Shown here one piece after another: positions 7,982 through 17,603 of a stretch of 56,774 bases of DNA. Every line of letters starts with the position of its first letter. Within the stretch, counting starts at the first letter, position 1. The notes under the pieces are model-generated. The model saw only the letters and a program-made list of their open reading frames with translations. It was not told the origin of the DNA and did not search any database. Both the position numbers and the translations under genes were made by a program. Origin of the DNA: Caballeronia grimmiae (GTDB taxonomy: Bacteria > Pseudomonadota > Gammaproteobacteria > Burkholderiales > Burkholderiaceae); the NCBI RefSeq assembly GCF_000698555.1, contig NZ_JFHE01000036.1, positions 1 through 56,774 of the forward strand, read 5' to 3'.

Positions 7982-9316
7982 TCAGACGTGCAGCAATAGA
8001 TGCTTGCGTTCCCATGAACTAATGACACGGAAGAACGCTTCATATTCGGTTTCCTTCAACGCCAGATAGGCGCGCACGAATTTCTCGCCGAACATGTCCG
8101 CGAGCGGCTCGCATGCGCCCATCAGCGTCAAGCCTTCGTCCAGATTGCGCGGCAACTGAAAGGGCATTCGATAGCCGTCGCTGGCGAGCGGCGCAGTCGG
8201 TTCCAGATGCTGCGTCATGCCGAGATAGCCAGCGGCAAGCGTTGCCGCAATCGCGAGATAAGGATTGCAGTCCACGCCCGGAATGCGATTCTCTATGCGC
8301 CTTGCTTCGGGCGACGCATGCGGCACGCGAAAGCCGACCGTGCGATTGTCATAGCCCCACTGGACGTTGATCGGCGCGGCCATGAAGCGCGAGAATCTTC
8401 GATATGAATTGATATACGGCGCGAACACAGGCATCAGTGCAGGCGTGTATTTCTGCAGGCCCGCGATATAGCTATGAAACAGGCCCGTCGCTTCGCCATC
8501 GCGCCCGGTGAAGAGATTGCGCCCGGTCGCCTCATCGACGATGCTTTGATGCACATGCATGGCCGAGCCCGGTTCGTTCTCCATCGGCTTGGCCATGAAC
8601 GTCGCGTACATCTTGTGGCGCAACGCGGCTTCGCGCACGGTGCGCTTGAACAGAAACACGCGGTCCGCGAGATTGAGCGCATCGCCATGCAGAAAGTTGA
8701 TCTCCATTTGCGCCGCGCCGACTTCGTGAATCAGCGTGTCGACTTCCAGTTCCTGTACCTCGCAATACTCATAAATGTCTTCGAAGAGCGGATCGAACTC
8801 GTTGACCGCGTCGATGGAATACGCTTGCCGGCCCGTTTCCGCGCGGCCCGTGCGGCCGACGGGCGGCTGCAACGGAAGGTCGGGATCGCGATTGACGTCG
8901 ACGAGAAAGAATTCCAGTTCAGGCGCCACCACGGGCCGCCAGCCTTTCGCCTCGTATTTCTGAAGCACATGACGCAACACGCGGCGCGGTGAAATGCCGA
9001 CCGGCGTGCCGTCGAAATGCACGCAGTCGTGAATGACTTGCGCGGTCGGGTCAGTGGCCCACGGAATCAGGCGGATCGTCGATGCATCCGGCACGCAGAT
9101 CATGTCGGGATCGGTCAGGCCCGTGAAGCTCGCGTCGTCGGGATAATCGCCGGTCACCGTCTGGATCATGACGGCCTGCGGCAGGCGCATGGATTCGCCC
9201 GATTCGAACTTGCTGCGCGGAATGATCTTGCCGCGTGCGGTGCCTGCCATGTCGGGAATGATGGCTTCGATTTCAGTGATGCGATGCTTGCGTAGGAATT
9301 CGTCTATGCGTTCCAT
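7982..9316 (-). CDS. Glutamine synthetase family protein, gamma-glutamylpolyamine synthetase type
   Basis: 444 residues from the ATG at 9316 (GAGAG site 7 nt upstream); an ATG at 9346 lacks one. The GS fold is clear: IPDMAGTARGKIIPR at the N-terminus, the metal-site stretch APELEFFLVD, the NEPGSAMHVHQS substrate/metal site, and RVPHASPEARRIENRIPG near the C-terminus. It lacks a tyrosine-adenylylation C-terminus and groups with PuuA/SpuI enzymes, which ligate glutamate to putrescine or other amines using ATP. Operon with the downstream aminotransferase; cytosolic. Polyamine specificity is inferred from family and context. Confidence 0.87.
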   Translation of the reverse strand: MERIDEFLRKHRITEIEAIIPDMAGTARGKIIPRSKFESGESMRLPQAVMIQTVTGDYPDDASFTGLTDPDMICVPDASTIRLIPWATDPTAQVIHDCVHFDGTPVGISPRRVLRHVLQKYEAKGWRPVVAPELEFFLVDVNRDPDLPLQPPVGRTGRAETGRQAYSIDAVNEFDPLFEDIYEYCEVQELEVDTLIHEVGAAQMEINFLHGDALNLADRVFLFKRTVREAALRHKMYATFMAKPMENEPGSAMHVHQSIVDEATGRNLFTGRDGEATGLFHSYIAGLQKYTPALMPVFAPYINSYRRFSRFMAAPINVQWGYDNRTVGFRVPHASPEARRIENRIPGVDCNPYLAIAATLAAGYLGMTQHLEPTAPLASDGYRMPFQLPRNLDEGLTLMGACEPLADMFGEKFVRAYLALKETEYEAFFRVISSWERKHLLLHV

Positions 9317-9875
9317 CTGCGTTCTCTCTTTCCGATGCGTTTTCATAGGGCGCGCGCATCTCCGGGCTAGGCGGGAGATGCCGGCCGCAAAGCGTGCAGA
9401 CGAGCGAGGCCCGCGCGAATGCTCGCGCTCGAGCGGCTGTCGAGGGAAGAAGCGGAAGAAACGGAAGAAGAGGCGCTACGGCAGCAGCGAAGCCGCGCCG
9501 ACGCAATCCACGGCGATGAACGCGCGCGCTGCAATGGCGTTGCGTCGCCGCACGGAACGGCGAGACAGGATGGTGACGACCGGCATGAAGCGGCAATCGG
9601 GATAGATGCCGCAGCGATCGGTGAAGAAGCGGCTCGCGCTTCTGCTAACCAGAGGGCTTTGGACGCTCACGATAATGCTCGTTTGGCGAAATTGAACTAC
9701 TCGAGGGATGGCGGCGCATGGCCACTGAGTCCCTCTAGCGAGAATATACGAGCCATCGACGCCGTCAAGCCGTGTTTTCCAGCGCAGAGGTTTTTGTCAT
9801 GCAGAAAGGCTCAGTCCAATTTCATTGATAATGTCGCCTCGTCGTTCTTTCGCCTTCTCGTCTTCAACGCGCCCG
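9317..9875. other. Intergenic region between divergent puuA-like and livHM genes
   Basis: 559 bp. Several short ORFs exist on both strands, but they are Arg/Ala-rich with no domain signal or good ribosome site. Visible features are three tandem 9-bp purine-rich units (9445-9471) and a GATAAT sequence at 9827-9832, possibly a -10 for the transporter operon. I see no structured RNA I could name. Confidence 0.4.
9445..9471. repeat. Three tandem 9-bp GGAAGAA(G/A)(C/A) units
   Basis: GGAAGAAGC, GGAAGAAAC and GGAAGAAGA follow one another without gaps in the region between the divergent genes. Purine-rich; function unknown. Confidence 0.6.
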
Positions 9876-11753
9876 ATGCTCGCCAATCTGCTCGTCCAAC
9901 TCGTCAACGGTCTCGCCGATGCCTGCGCGCCCTTTCTGGTCGCATCGGGACTCTCGCTGATCTTCGGCGTGACGCGCATCGTCAACTTCGCGCATGGCTC
10001 GCTGTATATGCTCGGCGTGTACGTCGCGTATAGCCTGACGAGCCGTTTCGGTGCGAGCGTGGCGGGTTTCTGGGCATCGGTCGTGGCCTCAGCGGTCGTC
10101 ATCGGCGCATTGGGCGCGGTGATCGAAATCGGCGTGCTAAGACGCATCTATCGCGCGCCGGAGCTGTTCCATTTGCTCGCTACCTTTGCGCTCGTATTGA
10201 TCTTTCGCGACGCCGCGCTTTATCTGTGGGGCCCGGAAGACCTGTTCGGCCCGCGCGCGCCGCATCTCGCGGGCGCGGTGCAAGTGCTCGGCCATGCGTT
10301 GCCGGCTTATAACCTCATGCTCATCGTGATCGGACCGCTCGTGCTCGCCGCGCTCTGGTATGCGCTGACGCGCACGCGCTGGGGCACGCTCGTGCGTGCG
10401 GCGAGTGCTGACCGCGAGATGCTCGGCGCGCTGGGTGTGAATCAGGCGTGGCTCTTCACCGGCGTGTTCTTCGTCGGCGCATGTCTCGCGGGGCTGGGCG
10501 GCGCATTGCAGGCGCCGCGCATGTCGGCGGATCTGGCCCTCGACATCGCGACGATCGGCGATGCCTTCGTCGTCGTCGTCGTGGGCGGCATGGGCTCGAT
10601 TCCCGGCGCGTTCGTCGCGGCTCTGCTGATCGCGGAGATCAAGGCGCTGTGCATCGGCATTGGACACGTGTCGGTCATGGGCGTGGACTTCTCGTTGTCG
10701 CGATTCACACTGGTCGCCGAATTCGTCGTGATGGCCGTCGTGCTCGTGTTGCGGCCCTGGGGGCTCTTCGGTCGTCCGCAAGCCATCGCGCGTTCCGCCG
10801 CGCCCGCCGACAGGCCGCTCGTTCCCGCGACGCGGCGCATGAAGTTCGCGGCGGGCGTCGTCGTGTTGATGCTCGTGCTCGCGCCGCTTGCTGCAAACGC
10901 TTTTCCGTACATGCCGGTGCTGCTGGTCGAGATCATGATCGCCGTGCTGTTCGCAGCAAGCCTGCACTTCATCATGGGACCGGGCGGCATGCATTCGTTC
11001 GGACATGCCGCTTATTTCGGCCTTGGCGCATACGGCGCGGCGTTGTTCCTGAAGGCATTTTCCCTGCCGATGGAAGCGGCGCTCGTTTTATCGCCGATCA
11101 TCGCGGGCCTGGGCGCTATCGTCTTCGGCTGGTTCTGCGTGCGCTTGTCGGGCGTCTATCTCGCGATGCTGACGCTCGCGTTCGCGCAGATCGTATGGTC
11201 GGTCGTGTATCAGTGGGACGCCGTGACGGGCGGCAGCAACGGCCTGCTCGGGTTGTGGCCATCACCGTGGCTTTCGTCGCCGGTCGCCTTCTATTACTTG
11301 ACGTTGTTAGCCGCGATAGCGGGCGTCTGGTTTCTGCGCCGCATGCTGTTTGCACCGCTCGGTCTTGCAATGCGCGCGGGCCGCGATTCGCCTTTGCGCG
11401 CGGAAGCAGTCGGCATCGACGTGGCGCGCGTGCAATGGGTCGCCTTCGTCGTTGCATCGCTCGTGTGCGGACTTGCAGGGTCACTGTACGCGTTCTCGAA
11501 GGGCAACATTTCACCGGACGTGATTAGCGTCGCGCGCTCCGTCGACGGCCTCGTGATGGTCCTGCTAGGCGGCATACAGACGCTGACCGGGCCTATCGTC
11601 GGCGCTGCGGTGTTCACGTGGTTGCAGGACACTGTCGCGCGGCAAACCGACTACTGGCAGGCGCTGCTCGGCGCGGCCATTCTCGTGCTGGTCATCGCGT
11701 TTCCGCAGGGCATTGCAGGCTTTCTGCGCGATCGATTCCCGGAGGCGCAATGA
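9876..11753 (+). CDS. ABC transporter permease, fused LivH-LivM
   Basis: About 625 residues. The first half (to ~residue 300) matches LivH: LVNGLADACAPFLVASGLSL, IFGVTRIVNFAHGSLYMLGV and the GGMGSIPGAF loop that contacts the ATPase. The second half (from ~residue 320) matches LivM: SLHFIMGPGGMHSFGHAAYF and GGIQTLTGPIVGAAVF. Usually these are separate chains; here one gene supplies both inner-membrane halves. The start is uncertain: TTG 9825 or ATG 9831 are in frame, but GATAAT at 9827 may be promoter, so ATG 9876 is preferred. First gene of a four-gene importer operon. Confidence 0.9.
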   Translation: MLANLLVQLVNGLADACAPFLVASGLSLIFGVTRIVNFAHGSLYMLGVYVAYSLTSRFGASVAGFWASVVASAVVIGALGAVIEIGVLRRIYRAPELFHLLATFALVLIFRDAALYLWGPEDLFGPRAPHLAGAVQVLGHALPAYNLMLIVIGPLVLAALWYALTRTRWGTLVRAASADREMLGALGVNQAWLFTGVFFVGACLAGLGGALQAPRMSADLALDIATIGDAFVVVVVGGMGSIPGAFVAALLIAEIKALCIGIGHVSVMGVDFSLSRFTLVAEFVVMAVVLVLRPWGLFGRPQAIARSAAPADRPLVPATRRMKFAAGVVVLMLVLAPLAANAFPYMPVLLVEIMIAVLFAASLHFIMGPGGMHSFGHAAYFGLGAYGAALFLKAFSLPMEAALVLSPIIAGLGAIVFGWFCVRLSGVYLAMLTLAFAQIVWSVVYQWDAVTGGSNGLLGLWPSPWLSSPVAFYYLTLLAAIAGVWFLRRMLFAPLGLAMRAGRDSPLRAEAVGIDVARVQWVAFVVASLVCGLAGSLYAFSKGNISPDVISVARSVDGLVMVLLGGIQTLTGPIVGAAVFTWLQDTVARQTDYWQALLGAAILVLVIAFPQGIAGFLRDRFPEAQ

Positions 11754-12535
11754 CGCTCTTGCGCATCGAACATCTGTCGAAATCGTTCGATGGCGTGCAG
11801 GCCGTCGATGACGTGTCGTTCTCGTTGAAGGCGGGGGAGCTGCTTGCGCTCATCGGTCCGAATGGCGCGGGCAAATCGACGTGCTTCAACATGATCAACG
11901 GGCAACTCAAGCCAGGCGCAGGCTCGATCGAACTGGATGGTCAACGGATAACGGGCAAGCGTCCGCGCGACATATGGCGGCTCGGCGTAGGCCGCACGTT
12001 TCAGATCGCGGCCACGTTCAATTCGATGACCGTGCTCGAAAACGTGCAGATGGCCTTGCTGTCGCACGAACGGCGCGTTTTCAGCCTGTTTTCACGCATT
12101 GCTTCGTGGCGCGAAGACGAAGCCATGGCGTTGCTCGATCTCGTCGGCATGGCGGGACATGCGCAACGCAGTTGCGCCGTGCTGGCTTATGGCGATGTCA
12201 AGCGCGTCGAACTGGCCGTTGCTTTGGCGAATCGCCCGAAGTTGTTGCTGATGGACGAGCCGACCGCCGGCATGGCGCCCGAAGAACGCAACGCGCTGAT
12301 GGCGCTGACCGCGCGCCTTGCGAAAGAGCGCAACATCGGCGTGCTTTTCACCGAGCACAGCATGGACGTGGTGTTCGAATATGCGGATACGCTGATCGTG
12401 CTGGCACGCGGCAAGCTGATCGCGCAAGGCGATGCCGATGCCATTCGCAACGACTCGCGCGTGCGCGAGGTGTATCTGGGCACGGGCGCATCGTTCAGTC
12501 CGCATGCCGCGCTCAACGACGGAGCCGCACGATGA
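11750..12535 (+). CDS. ABC transporter ATP-binding protein, LivG type
   Basis: 261 residues. The start overlaps the permease stop (ATGA) and has GGAGG upstream. Walker A is GPNGAGKST, followed by the LivG-typical RDIWRLGVGRTFQIAATFNSM; the signature region is LAYGDVKRVELAVALA (a degenerate LSGG motif, as usual for LivG-like proteins); Walker B is LLLMDEPTAG; the switch histidine lies in FTEHSMDVVF. It powers uptake of an amino acid or amide from the inner face of the membrane with LivF. Confidence 0.93.
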   Translation: MTLLRIEHLSKSFDGVQAVDDVSFSLKAGELLALIGPNGAGKSTCFNMINGQLKPGAGSIELDGQRITGKRPRDIWRLGVGRTFQIAATFNSMTVLENVQMALLSHERRVFSLFSRIASWREDEAMALLDLVGMAGHAQRSCAVLAYGDVKRVELAVALANRPKLLLMDEPTAGMAPEERNALMALTARLAKERNIGVLFTEHSMDVVFEYADTLIVLARGKLIAQGDADAIRNDSRVREVYLGTGASFSPHAALNDGAAR

Positions 12536-13239
12536 CGCTGCTCCGGGTCGGCGCCCTCAACGCATTCTATGGCCGTGCGCAGATTCTTTTCGATGTCGCC
12601 TTCGACGTGCGGCCCGGCGAAGTGGTCGCCTTGCTGGGCCGCAATGGCGCGGGCAAGTCGACGACCATGAAGGCCATCATGGGCCTGTTGCCGCGTACGA
12701 CGGGCGCGATATCGTTCATGGGCGAGAGCATCGTCGGCTTGCCGCCGTATCGCATCGCGCGCATGGGACTGGGCTATGTGCCGGAAGACCGCCGCATATT
12801 CGGCGATCTGACCGTGATGGAGAATCTCGACACCGGCCGTCAGCCGCCACGCGAAGGCGCGCCCTCGTGGACGCCCGAGAAACTCTTTCGCGTGTTTCCT
12901 AACCTGAACGAAATGCGGGGCCGCCGCGCGAGCCGCATGAGCGGCGGCGAGCAGCAAATGCTGACGATCTCGCGCACGCTGATGGGCAATCCGCGCGTGG
13001 TGCTGCTTGATGAGCCATCAGAGGGCGTGGCGCCGGTCATCGTCGAGCAAATGGCCGATATGATCCTCGAATTGAAACGTGAAGGCATAGCCATTGTTTT
13101 GTCGGAGCAGAATCTGCACTTTGCGGCGCTCGTCAGCGACCGCGTTTATGTGCTCGAAAAAGGCCAGATTCGCCATGAAGGCCCGATGAAGGAATTCGTG
13201 CGCGACGATGCCGCGCGTCGTGCGTACCTGGGCGTTTGA
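12532..13239 (+). CDS. ABC transporter ATP-binding protein, LivF type
   Basis: 235 residues, overlapping livG by 4 bp (ATGA). Walker A GRNGAGKST, LivF-like ARMGLGYVPEDRRIFGDLTV, signature MSGGEQQML, Walker B VLLDEPSEGVAP, and the switch region VLSEQNLHFA. Second ATPase of the high-affinity amino-acid importer. Confidence 0.94.
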   Translation: MTLLRVGALNAFYGRAQILFDVAFDVRPGEVVALLGRNGAGKSTTMKAIMGLLPRTTGAISFMGESIVGLPPYRIARMGLGYVPEDRRIFGDLTVMENLDTGRQPPREGAPSWTPEKLFRVFPNLNEMRGRRASRMSGGEQQMLTISRTLMGNPRVVLLDEPSEGVAPVIVEQMADMILELKREGIAIVLSEQNLHFAALVSDRVYVLEKGQIRHEGPMKEFVRDDAARRAYLGV

Positions 13240-13285
13240 GCGTCGATGCTCGCGCCAAAGCAATATCGCTAAAGGAGAAAGATTG

Positions 13286-14491
13286 ATGACGATTCGTGCA
13301 GGACGATTGCTCAAGCTCACTTTGACCGCCATGGCGGCGCTAAGCGTTTTCGAAGCCCACGCGGACACCATCAGGATTGGCGAAATCAATAGCTATAAGG
13401 CGCAGCCCGCTTTTCTGATGCCCTATAGAAATGGCTGGAATCTCGCGCTTGAACAGATCAATGCCGCAGGCGGCGTCAACGGCAACAAGCTCGAAGTCGT
13501 CTCTCGCGACGACAACGGCAACCCCGGCGATACCGTGCGCGTGGCGCAGGAACTCGTCGCCCGCGAACAGGTGAAGCTTTTGTTCGGCGGCTATCTGTCC
13601 AACACGGGACTCGCGCTCGCTGACTACGCCAAGCAGCGGCGCATATTCTTTCTCGCCGCCGAACCGCTGACGGACAAGATCGTCTGGCAGAACGGCAACA
13701 AGTACACCTATCGCTTGCGGCCTTCCACTTACATGCAGGTGGCGATGCTCGTGCCGGAAGCGGCCAAGCTCAAAAAGAAGCGCTGGGCGCTTGTCTATCC
13801 GAACTATGAATACGGCCAGTCCGCGGTGGCGACCTTCAAGCGCCTGCTGAAAGCCGCGCAGCCCGATGTCGAATTCGTCGCGGAGCAGGCCACGCCGCTT
13901 GGCAACGTGGATGCAGGTGCGGTCACGCAAGCCCTGGCCGATGCGAAACCCGACGCCATCTTCAACGTGCTCTTCAGCGCGGACCTCGGCAAGTTCGTTC
14001 GCGAGGGGAACACGCGCGGGCTGTTCAAGGATCGCGCGGTGGTGTCCTTGCTGACCGGCGAGCCGGACTATCTGGACCCGCTCGGCGCGGAAGCGCCAAC
14101 GGGCTGGATCGTGACGGGCTATCCGTGGTATTCCATCGATACCCCCGCGAACAAGCAGTTCGTCGCGGCATATCAGGCGAAATACCATGACTATCCGCGC
14201 CTGGGCTCAGTCGTCGGCTATACGGCGATGATGTCGCTTGCCAATGGCCTCAAGAAAGCGGGCAGCGCCGATGCCGACAAGCTCGCAGCCGCATTCAAGG
14301 GCTTGCCCGTCGATACGCCTTTCGGTCCTATCGTCTATCGCAAGCAGGACAATCAATCGACGATGGGCGCCTACGTCGGCGTCACCGCGCTGAAGGACGG
14401 CAAGGGCGTGATGACGAATTTCCGCTATGTCGATGGCGCGAGCGTGCAACCATCGGATGAAGAAGTGAAGAAGCTGCGCCCGGCAGATTGA
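13286..14491 (+). CDS. ABC transporter substrate-binding protein (LivK-like)
   Basis: 401 residues from the ATG at 13286, preceded by AAAGGAG. A Sec signal peptide (~26 residues) ends VFEAHA before DTIRIGEINSY. The mature part is a periplasmic-binding-protein type I fold (Peripla_BP_6): WNLALEQINAAGGVNG, then RDDNGNPGDTVRVAQELV, the order expected for this family. It captures the ligand in the periplasm and delivers it to the LivHMGF complex encoded just upstream. The ligand is not evident; it is not a close LivJ/LivK match. Proximity to polyamine genes is only weak evidence. Confidence 0.9.
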   Translation: MTIRAGRLLKLTLTAMAALSVFEAHADTIRIGEINSYKAQPAFLMPYRNGWNLALEQINAAGGVNGNKLEVVSRDDNGNPGDTVRVAQELVAREQVKLLFGGYLSNTGLALADYAKQRRIFFLAAEPLTDKIVWQNGNKYTYRLRPSTYMQVAMLVPEAAKLKKKRWALVYPNYEYGQSAVATFKRLLKAAQPDVEFVAEQATPLGNVDAGAVTQALADAKPDAIFNVLFSADLGKFVREGNTRGLFKDRAVVSLLTGEPDYLDPLGAEAPTGWIVTGYPWYSIDTPANKQFVAAYQAKYHDYPRLGSVVGYTAMMSLANGLKKAGSADADKLAAAFKGLPVDTPFGPIVYRKQDNQSTMGAYVGVTALKDGKGVMTNFRYVDGASVQPSDEEVKKLRPAD

Positions 14492-15073
14492 TCAGTCTTT
14501 GGGAAAGGGCTTGCTGAAGTATTTCGATCCGGCAAGCCCGAAACGCCACGGCACATCCATCGCCTTGCTGATGCCGATGCGCGGCCCCGATACGATGTCG
14601 AAAGCTTCTTCGGGCGGCTCGATATGAAAGGGCGCTTCCAGCAGCGACATGCCGTTGTTCTTGTGCGTGATGCCGAGCGCCTGCGCGACGCGCCCCGGTC
14701 CGGAGCACAACAGCTTGAGCGGTTCGAGTCCGCGCCGCTCGCGCATCGTGTCGATGCCCGTCAACGGTTCGATCGCGCGAATCAGTACTCCCGCGCCGTG
14801 ACCGGCTTCGCGGCACACGAAGTTCAGGCACCAGTGAATGCCATACGAGCGATACACATACGCATGCGCGGGCGGCCCGAACATGACCATGTTGCGGGGC
14901 GTGGGGCCTGAGAAGCTGTGCGATGCCGGGTCTTCGCGGTCGTAAGCTTCGGTTTCGACGATACGGCCGCCGACGCCATCCACGGTCACGATCGCGCCGA
15001 TGAGACGGCGCGCGACCACATCCGAGGCGGCGGAAAAATCGATGGGATCAGGGTTCGCTTTCACACCCGGCAT
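14492..15073 (-). CDS. 3-methyladenine DNA glycosylase (AAG/MPG type)
   Basis: 193 residues, the usual length of bacterial Aag. Motifs: ARRLIGAIVTVDGVGGRIVETEAY with the catalytic Glu in ETEAY, FGPPAHAYVYRSYGIHWCLN, and VLIRAIEPL. It removes alkylated purines from DNA in base-excision repair. The stop codon abuts the stop of the ABC binding-protein gene with no intervening terminator. Upstream it is followed at once by the end of the tad locus (33 bp), but it reads as a separate repair gene. Confidence 0.93.
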   Translation of the reverse strand: MPGVKANPDPIDFSAASDVVARRLIGAIVTVDGVGGRIVETEAYDREDPASHSFSGPTPRNMVMFGPPAHAYVYRSYGIHWCLNFVCREAGHGAGVLIRAIEPLTGIDTMRERRGLEPLKLLCSGPGRVAQALGITHKNNGMSLLEAPFHIEPPEEAFDIVSGPRIGISKAMDVPWRFGLAGSKYFSKPFPKD

Positions 15074-15105
15074 TCTACGGGCGAATGTTCATCGGCGTCA
15101 TTGCG

Positions 15106-16956
15106 TCATTGCGTCAGCCGCAGCACACCGAGCCTGCCCGCGATCTGCTGAAAGATGCTGTTCAGCGTGGCGTTGTCGGGTGCATGGTAGTAGTTGCCGG
15201 GACTCGCGCAACTTTGCATCGTGACCTGCGCGGTCGAACTCGAGGCGGACGCGCCGAACGTGATCGCATAGACCGTGATGCCCTTCGCCTTTATCGCCGA
15301 GCAGATCGCCAACTGAAACGTGTTCGCGTCGTCGGGCCAGCCCGCGTTGTTGCCGCTCGAAGGGTCTCTCGGATCGCCGCCATGCAGCTCCGCGGAATCG
15401 GTGCGTGCATTGCTCATCGAGGAGCCGTCCGCGCGTTTCACCGTGTTCGCGGCGAGACTGTTCGATCCCACGCCGGACAAGCCGTTGAAGTACAGCGTAT
15501 TGGGAATGGAACCGGCTGCGCCGATCTGATTCAGTCCATCGGTCAGCACGATCATCACGCGCTGGAGATTCGACACGGTGCCATCGGTGGGCTTGGGCAA
15601 GCTCGTATCCGTCGATACCCATCCGTTTCCCTTGCCCGCCACGTTCTGCGACCACGCGGGTTCGAGCATGCGCCAGCCCCATAGCAGACCGATCGGAATG
15701 ACGGTCGAACCGGAAGGCGTCATCGCGTTGACGGCACTGGTGAGCGCGGTCTCGTCTTGCGTGAGGAAGGTGACCGGTGTGGCAAGACAGCCGGAATTTT
15801 GCGTGAGCGTTTGCCCCGAGGACGTGTACTGATCGTAGCGATACCCGATGCCGGTTCCTTGTCCCGAGCTCGGATAGTCACACAGATTGGCTCCGCCCGA
15901 ACCCAGCGTGACCGGAACGTTGCTCGCGACCGTGGGAGAGTAGTTTTTCGAAAGGCTGCACGAGCTGTAATTGCTTCTGCTGCTATACGTGTAGACGCTC
16001 AGTCCGCTCGTCGGCACGTTGTAGTAGTAACGGCCGAACTTGCGCGTATCGCCCGGCGAATACGCTTCGGGGGACAGGTAGCCTCCCGTGCGCGGCTCGA
16101 CAGGGCAACCGCTCCAGCTTGCCGTCTTGATCGAAGAGGTTGCGTTATAGACGGGCCATGACGAACTGAGCCAGCTCCCGCTCGACGATAACGCGCCGCT
16201 CACGTTCACCGTGCTCGCGAACGGCACGAGCCCGATATAGCTCTTCTTCGATGCCGATGGCAGCACGCTGCCGATCAGCGTGTTCGCCGCTCTTTTCAGG
16301 CCGGTCATCTTCGTTTCGCCGCTGACGCCGTTCGCGGCCGAACTCATCGAGCCGGTGTTGTCCAGCACCATCACGAGTTCCAGCGTGCTTTCGGGCAGGC
16401 GCAACGCCGTGTTCGTCGCGGAGACGATGGAGGCCTGCGGCGACGACGGCGTCGAACCGGAGCCCGACCCCGACCCCGGACCGCTCACATGCATGCTCAG
16501 GACCTTCGGCGCGAAGAGCGGCATCGAACCCGATGCAGACAACGAGATTTTCTGACCGGCGGCGGGTGTGCCCGTCACGGTCGCGACGAAACTGGCGTCG
16601 GGCATCGTGAAGCCCAGCGCGTTCGTTGGCATGTTCGCGTTGTAGTAGGCGCGGGCGTCGGCCTGCCAGGTCGCGAGGTTCGCGCCGGTCGGCGTGCCGT
16701 TGAAGTGCGAGAGGTCCGCGCCGGCCGACAGCGTCGCGACGTCGAGCGCCATCTGCATGCGGCCCTGCGTCATCGCGTAGTCGATCGCATCGAGCGCCAT
16801 GCACATCGAGCCGATCGTCGCGCTCGCGCACATGGCGAACAGAATCGCGACGGCGCCGCGTTCGCCGTCGCGCACGCGGCGCACGAAGCGCCTCGCGGCG
16901 GGCATCGGCTTGAACGTGAGCCTGGCTGAGAGTCGGGCGCGCGAGTCCATGGTCAT
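15106..16956 (-). CDS. tadG: Tad pilus-associated protein with von Willebrand A domain (TadG-like)
   Basis: 616 residues. The N-terminal TadE/TadG-like segment has a hydrophobic anchor (GERGAVAILFAMCASATIGSM). From about residue 190 there is a vWA domain with a MIDAS motif DNTGSMSS inside LELVMVLDNTGSM, later MIVLTDGLNQ and ITVYAITFG. Between lies a Ser/Gly-rich insert. TadG-like proteins act at the envelope in pilus assembly or secretion. The start overlaps the tadF stop; last gene of the operon. Cysteines in the vWA insert could form disulfides in the periplasm. Confidence 0.88.
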   Translation of the reverse strand: MTMDSRARLSARLTFKPMPAARRFVRRVRDGERGAVAILFAMCASATIGSMCMALDAIDYAMTQGRMQMALDVATLSAGADLSHFNGTPTGANLATWQADARAYYNANMPTNALGFTMPDASFVATVTGTPAAGQKISLSASGSMPLFAPKVLSMHVSGPGSGSGSGSTPSSPQASIVSATNTALRLPESTLELVMVLDNTGSMSSAANGVSGETKMTGLKRAANTLIGSVLPSASKKSYIGLVPFASTVNVSGALSSSGSWLSSSWPVYNATSSIKTASWSGCPVEPRTGGYLSPEAYSPGDTRKFGRYYYNVPTSGLSVYTYSSRSNYSSCSLSKNYSPTVASNVPVTLGSGGANLCDYPSSGQGTGIGYRYDQYTSSGQTLTQNSGCLATPVTFLTQDETALTSAVNAMTPSGSTVIPIGLLWGWRMLEPAWSQNVAGKGNGWVSTDTSLPKPTDGTVSNLQRVMIVLTDGLNQIGAAGSIPNTLYFNGLSGVGSNSLAANTVKRADGSSMSNARTDSAELHGGDPRDPSSGNNAGWPDDANTFQLAICSAIKAKGITVYAITFGASASSSTAQVTMQSCASPGNYYHAPDNATLNSIFQQIAGRLGVLRLTQ

Positions 16957-17603
16957 TGCTTGTAGAGCGGAAGGCCGGTACGCGTTCGCACGTAGACGCG
17001 GCGATAAATGGTCTGCTTGCCCGGCAGCCCGGACATGAAGTTCGATGTCATCGTGAACGGGTTATACGACAGGAACACTTCCACGATGATCGCGGAATCG
17101 CCGGTGCGGAACGGCCACGTCGCCGGCAGCAGATTCGTCTTCGTGACCTGTGACGTCATGCCCGCGTTCTTCGTCCAGCCCGACGGCGATGCGGTCCAGT
17201 AAATCGTCGCGGTCCCGGCTTTCAGCGAGTACGAGTTGTCCGTGATGCACGGCAGCGAGTCGCACACGGACGTGATGTAGACCATGCCGTTTCCGTTGAG
17301 CTTGTAGGGCGCGGCGATCAGCGCAGCCGCGCGCCATACCGATGCGGTGCTGTTCGCATCGGCGGTGTCGGCGTCGTCGATGATCACGCTCGACATTTGC
17401 CCGAGCGAGTTCGCGACGGTAAAGGCCGTGCGATCCACCGCACTGACCGCTCGCATGTACATGTACAGCTCGGTGAAGCCGAGCAGAACCAGCAGCATCA
17501 GCGGCACGATGACGACGAACTCGACCGACACGCTGCCGCGATCCGAATGCAGCAGCGCCCTGATTCTCCGCGCCAATTTATCGAATAGCCGGGCCATGTT
17601 CAT
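16953..17603 (-). CDS. tadF: TadE/TadF-like pseudopilin
   Basis: 216 residues from the ATG at 17603, which overlaps the tadE stop. A basic N-terminus (KLARRIRALLHSDRGSVSVE) leads to a prepilin-like site and a hydrophobic helix FVVIVPLMLLVLLGFTELYM, the usual TadE/F pattern cleaved by the TadV peptidase. The extracytoplasmic part has a Cys pair (CDSLPC). Minor pseudopilin role in Flp pilus assembly is inferred from family and locus. Confidence 0.85.
   Translation of the reverse strand: MNMARLFDKLARRIRALLHSDRGSVSVEFVVIVPLMLLVLLGFTELYMYMRAVSAVDRTAFTVANSLGQMSSVIIDDADTADANSTASVWRAAALIAAPYKLNGNGMVYITSVCDSLPCITDNSYSLKAGTATIYWTASPSGWTKNAGMTSQVTKTNLLPATWPFRTGDSAIIVEVFLSYNPFTMTSNFMSGLPGKQTIYRRVYVRTRTGLPLYKQ

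Noticed and set aside
9419..10033. 204-residue plus-strand ORF in the gap before livHM
   Set aside because: No ribosome site, unconserved-looking composition, and it runs into livHM in another frame.
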